A program made the position numbers and the translations under genes. This document shows, one piece after another, positions 5,311 to 6,639 of a stretch of 6,639 nt of DNA. The DNA lies in NCBI GenBank assembly GCA_946480125.1, contig CAMLIY010000172.1:1-6639 (forward strand), written 5' to 3'. The DNA is from an uncultured Asticcacaulis sp. (GTDB lineage: Bacteria > Pseudomonadota > Alphaproteobacteria > Caulobacterales > Caulobacteraceae). Under the pieces are notes generated by a model that had not been told where the DNA came from, did not search any database, and saw only the letters and a program-made list of their open reading frames with translations. The first letter of the stretch is position 1. Each line of letters opens with the position of its first letter.

Positions 5311-5988
5311 TTATTTTTTCTTCTGCGGCTTATTTAACACAAATAAATCAGCCTTTTGCGCCGAATCACGCGCAAAACTGGTCAGTTTCAGGTTGGTTGC
5401 CCGGCCCTGGGCGTCGGTAATTGTCCATTCGCGCAAGCCCAGCGTGCCGTTTGGCGCCTGATCAAAGCCCAGTACCACCGAGCCTTCGGCCGATTTGCGG
5501 CGATCGCGTGCTTTCAGGGTAAAGCCCTGGGCGTTGGAACTGACGGCGGTGACAATCACCCCTTGGTCAAAGCGGATCTGGCGCGCCAGGAACAGCGACA
5601 GCGGCGTTTCCGACAGCGGGTACTGGTCAAAGGATTGCAGGCGCGGATCCCACATGCTCACCGTCTTGCCATTGGAAACGATCAACAGCGAGGTCGGGGC
5701 ATCATATTCAAAGCGCATCTTACCGGGGCGCGCCAGATACCAGTTACCGGTGCTTTTACGTCCTTTGTAATCGGTCTGCTCGAAGCGGCCATGCGCCGTG
5801 CCCAGCGCTTGCAGATAGGCGGTCGCCCTGGCGATGCGCGCCTTGTCAGCGGCGTTGAAACTGGGCGGCGAAATCAGCCCGCTGAATTCATTCTTGCCGC
5901 TCTGGGCGAATGCGGGCCCAATAGCTGAGGTCGTGACGAGCGTGGCGGCAAGGCCCAGAAGCAGGGTACGTTTGGTAAAATCGGTCAT
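5311..5988 (-). CDS. lolA: Outer-membrane lipoprotein carrier protein LolA
   Basis: A periplasmic chaperone that takes lipoproteins from the LolCDE exporter and carries them to the outer membrane. It has 225 residues including a Sec signal peptide: basic TKRTLLLG start, hydrophobic core, and likely cleavage after AFA (residue 28). The LolA fold is shown by GRFEQTDYKGRKSTGNWYLA (67-86) followed by RPGKMRFEYDAP (87-98), then VSNGKTVSMWDP (104-115), the DQYPLSETPLSLFL segment (121-134) and a C-terminal strand region with WTITDAQGRATNLKLTSF. It ends in a basic tail NKPQKKK. The ATG at 5988 has only a loose ribosome-binding site (GGGTAAG just upstream). It is divergent from the glycoside hydrolase, with 194 bases between, and its nearest terminator is 145 bases past the stop. 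The lipocalin lipoprotein nearby is a plausible cargo. Confidence 0.93.
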   Translation of the reverse strand: MTDFTKRTLLLGLAATLVTTSAIGPAFAQSGKNEFSGLISPPSFNAADKARIARATAYLQALGTAHGRFEQTDYKGRKSTGNWYLARPGKMRFEYDAPTSLLIVSNGKTVSMWDPRLQSFDQYPLSETPLSLFLARQIRFDQGVIVTAVSSNAQGFTLKARDRRKSAEGSVVLGFDQAPNGTLGLREWTITDAQGRATNLKLTSFARDSAQKADLFVLNKPQKKK

Positions 5989-6182
5989 GGCTTACCCATA
6001 AAGTCAAAATTCGTAAAAATCCAATGCCTTCAAGAAACACCTCAAGGCGGCAGATTTACGACCTTAACAGCCAGCCCCTGAACCCGGCGTGAATGGCCTC
6101 GTTACAAAAATCGTATACAATTTGCTTGTGTCTCGTAGCGAAAGCCGTCTTAAATGGCGGCGGTTTATGAAGGGCTAGTGTC
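5989..6182. promoter_or_regulatory. Divergent intergenic region between lolA and the glycoside hydrolase
   Basis: This 194-base gap has no coding frame I would defend. It must hold the promoters of both genes. Toward the hydrolase it carries the palindrome at 6108-6123, a small possible hairpin (GCCGTC 6144-6149 with GGCGGC 6156-6161) and the ribosome-binding site AAGGG at 6170-6174. Toward lolA I see only weak promoter-like hexamers. Confidence 0.5.
6108..6123. promoter_or_regulatory. Palindromic operator candidate upstream of the glycoside hydrolase
   Basis: AAATCGTATACAATTT is palindromic in seven of eight base pairs with a GTATAC core. It overlaps TATACA (6114-6119), a good -10-like hexamer, though no clear -35 lies 16-18 bases upstream. 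The GT-AC centre with flanking A/T recalls operators of GntR-family (FadR-type) repressors and other sugar-catabolism regulators. The site ends 60 bases before the ATG. The binding protein is unknown. Confidence 0.4.
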
Positions 6183-6639
6183 ATGGTCGAAGTGCATCGT
6201 CGTCATCTGCTGCAAGGCGCGGCTGTTTTGGGTGTCGGATTAGCCGCCCAACCCAGCCTGGCCGGCGTTCTCCCCGCTCCCGCCGACCTGACACCCCGCC
6301 AGCGCCTGCGCTTTGACAATGACTGGCGCTTCGCCTTTGGTCATGCGTCTGATGTCACCCGTGATTTCGGTTTCGGCGCCTACCAATATACCCATGCCAA
6401 ACAAGGCCTGTCCGGCGTGACCGCCGCCGAGCCCGACTATGACGACAGCACCTGGCGTCAAGTCAGCCTGCCGCATGACTGGGCAGTGGAACTGCCTTTC
6501 GTCAATAACGACACCTACAGCCTGCCCGAACCCGGCAAACGCCGTGAATACGAAGAAGACGAGGCCGCAGCGCATGGCTATAAGCCGGTGGGGCGCAAAT
6601 ATCCCGAAACCAGCATCGGCTGGTATCGCAAGGTGCTCA
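6183..6639 (+). CDS. Glycoside hydrolase family 2 (beta-galactosidase-like), Tat-exported, 3'-truncated by window edge
   Basis: The first 152 residues of a larger enzyme; the frame is still open at the window end. After a twin-arginine signal (HRRHLLQGAAVLGVGLAA, Arg6-Arg7) with probable cleavage near PSLAG, the sequence shows the N-terminal jelly-roll of family 2 glycosidases: RLRFDNDWRFAFG (41-53), YDDSTWRQVSLPHDWAVELPF (86-106) and SIGWYRKVL (144-152). Such proteins are beta-galactosidases, beta-glucuronidases or related enzymes acting on plant or algal glycans. The catalytic domain lies outside the window, so the substrate cannot be stated. Use of Tat implies a folded periplasmic or surface enzyme. 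AAGGG at 6170-6174, eight bases before the ATG, supports the start. The palindrome upstream suggests sugar-responsive repression. It is divergent from lolA. Confidence 0.88.
   Translation, partial: MVEVHRRHLLQGAAVLGVGLAAQPSLAGVLPAPADLTPRQRLRFDNDWRFAFGHASDVTRDFGFGAYQYTHAKQGLSGVTAAEPDYDDSTWRQVSLPHDWAVELPFVNNDTYSLPEPGKRREYEEDEAAAHGYKPVGRKYPETSIGWYRKVL

Noticed and set aside
5356..5928. A 190-residue open frame on the plus strand opposite lolA
   Set aside because: It is a shadow of lolA; LolA has a signal peptide and family motifs on the minus strand, while this frame has none.
6144..6161. Short hairpin in the glycosidase leader, possible attenuator
   Set aside because: Only six pairs including one G-U, not followed by a T-run, and it leaves the ribosome-binding site free.

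Overview
The window looks like the chromosome of an alphaproteobacterium, most likely one of the Caulobacteraceae (Asticcacaulis-like). This rests on moderately GC-rich coding sequence with interspersed AT-rich intergenic stretches, on a response regulator that reads like alphaproteobacterial CenR, and on the style of the citrate synthase, lipocalin and LolA homologues. The genus is an inference from family resemblance; no search was run. I see no insertion sequence, prophage, CRISPR array, tRNA or rRNA.

Layout. (1) 2-886 (+): 3' part of a citrate synthase-like gene that has lost most of the hallmark active-site residues. (2) 947-1750 (+): uppP (BacA family), whose ribosome-binding site lies inside a strong predicted hairpin. 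(3) 1753-1789: a two-tier hairpin between convergent genes. (4) 1793-2302 (-): an L,D-transpeptidase (YkuD-type) protein without a visible signal peptide. (5) 2357-3043 (+): the OmpR-family regulator, probably cenR, divergent from the transpeptidase and closed by an intrinsic terminator. (6) 3167-3697 (+): a lipocalin lipoprotein, followed by a 34-residue single-pass membrane protein (3707-3811). (7) 3808-5028 (-): xth (exonuclease III) and an abutting unknown 139-residue gene. (8) 5029-5310: a gene-free stretch with an inverted repeat near xth, a minus-strand terminator and a possible small RNA. (9) 5311-5988 (-): lolA. (10) 6183-6639 (+): 5' part of a Tat-exported family 2 glycoside hydrolase, preceded by a palindromic operator candidate.

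The common theme is the cell envelope: lipid-carrier recycling (UppP), peptidoglycan cross-linking chemistry (YkuD domain), an envelope-type regulator (CenR-like), outer-membrane lipoprotein transport (LolA), a lipocalin lipoprotein and an exported glycosidase. The DNA-repair nuclease Xth and the degenerate citrate synthase do not fit that theme. Most genes are ordinary housekeeping genes. I found no clear new multi-gene system. The signals that most deserve follow-up are the uppP leader hairpin, the degenerate citrate synthase, the small membrane protein and the intergenic RNA candidate.
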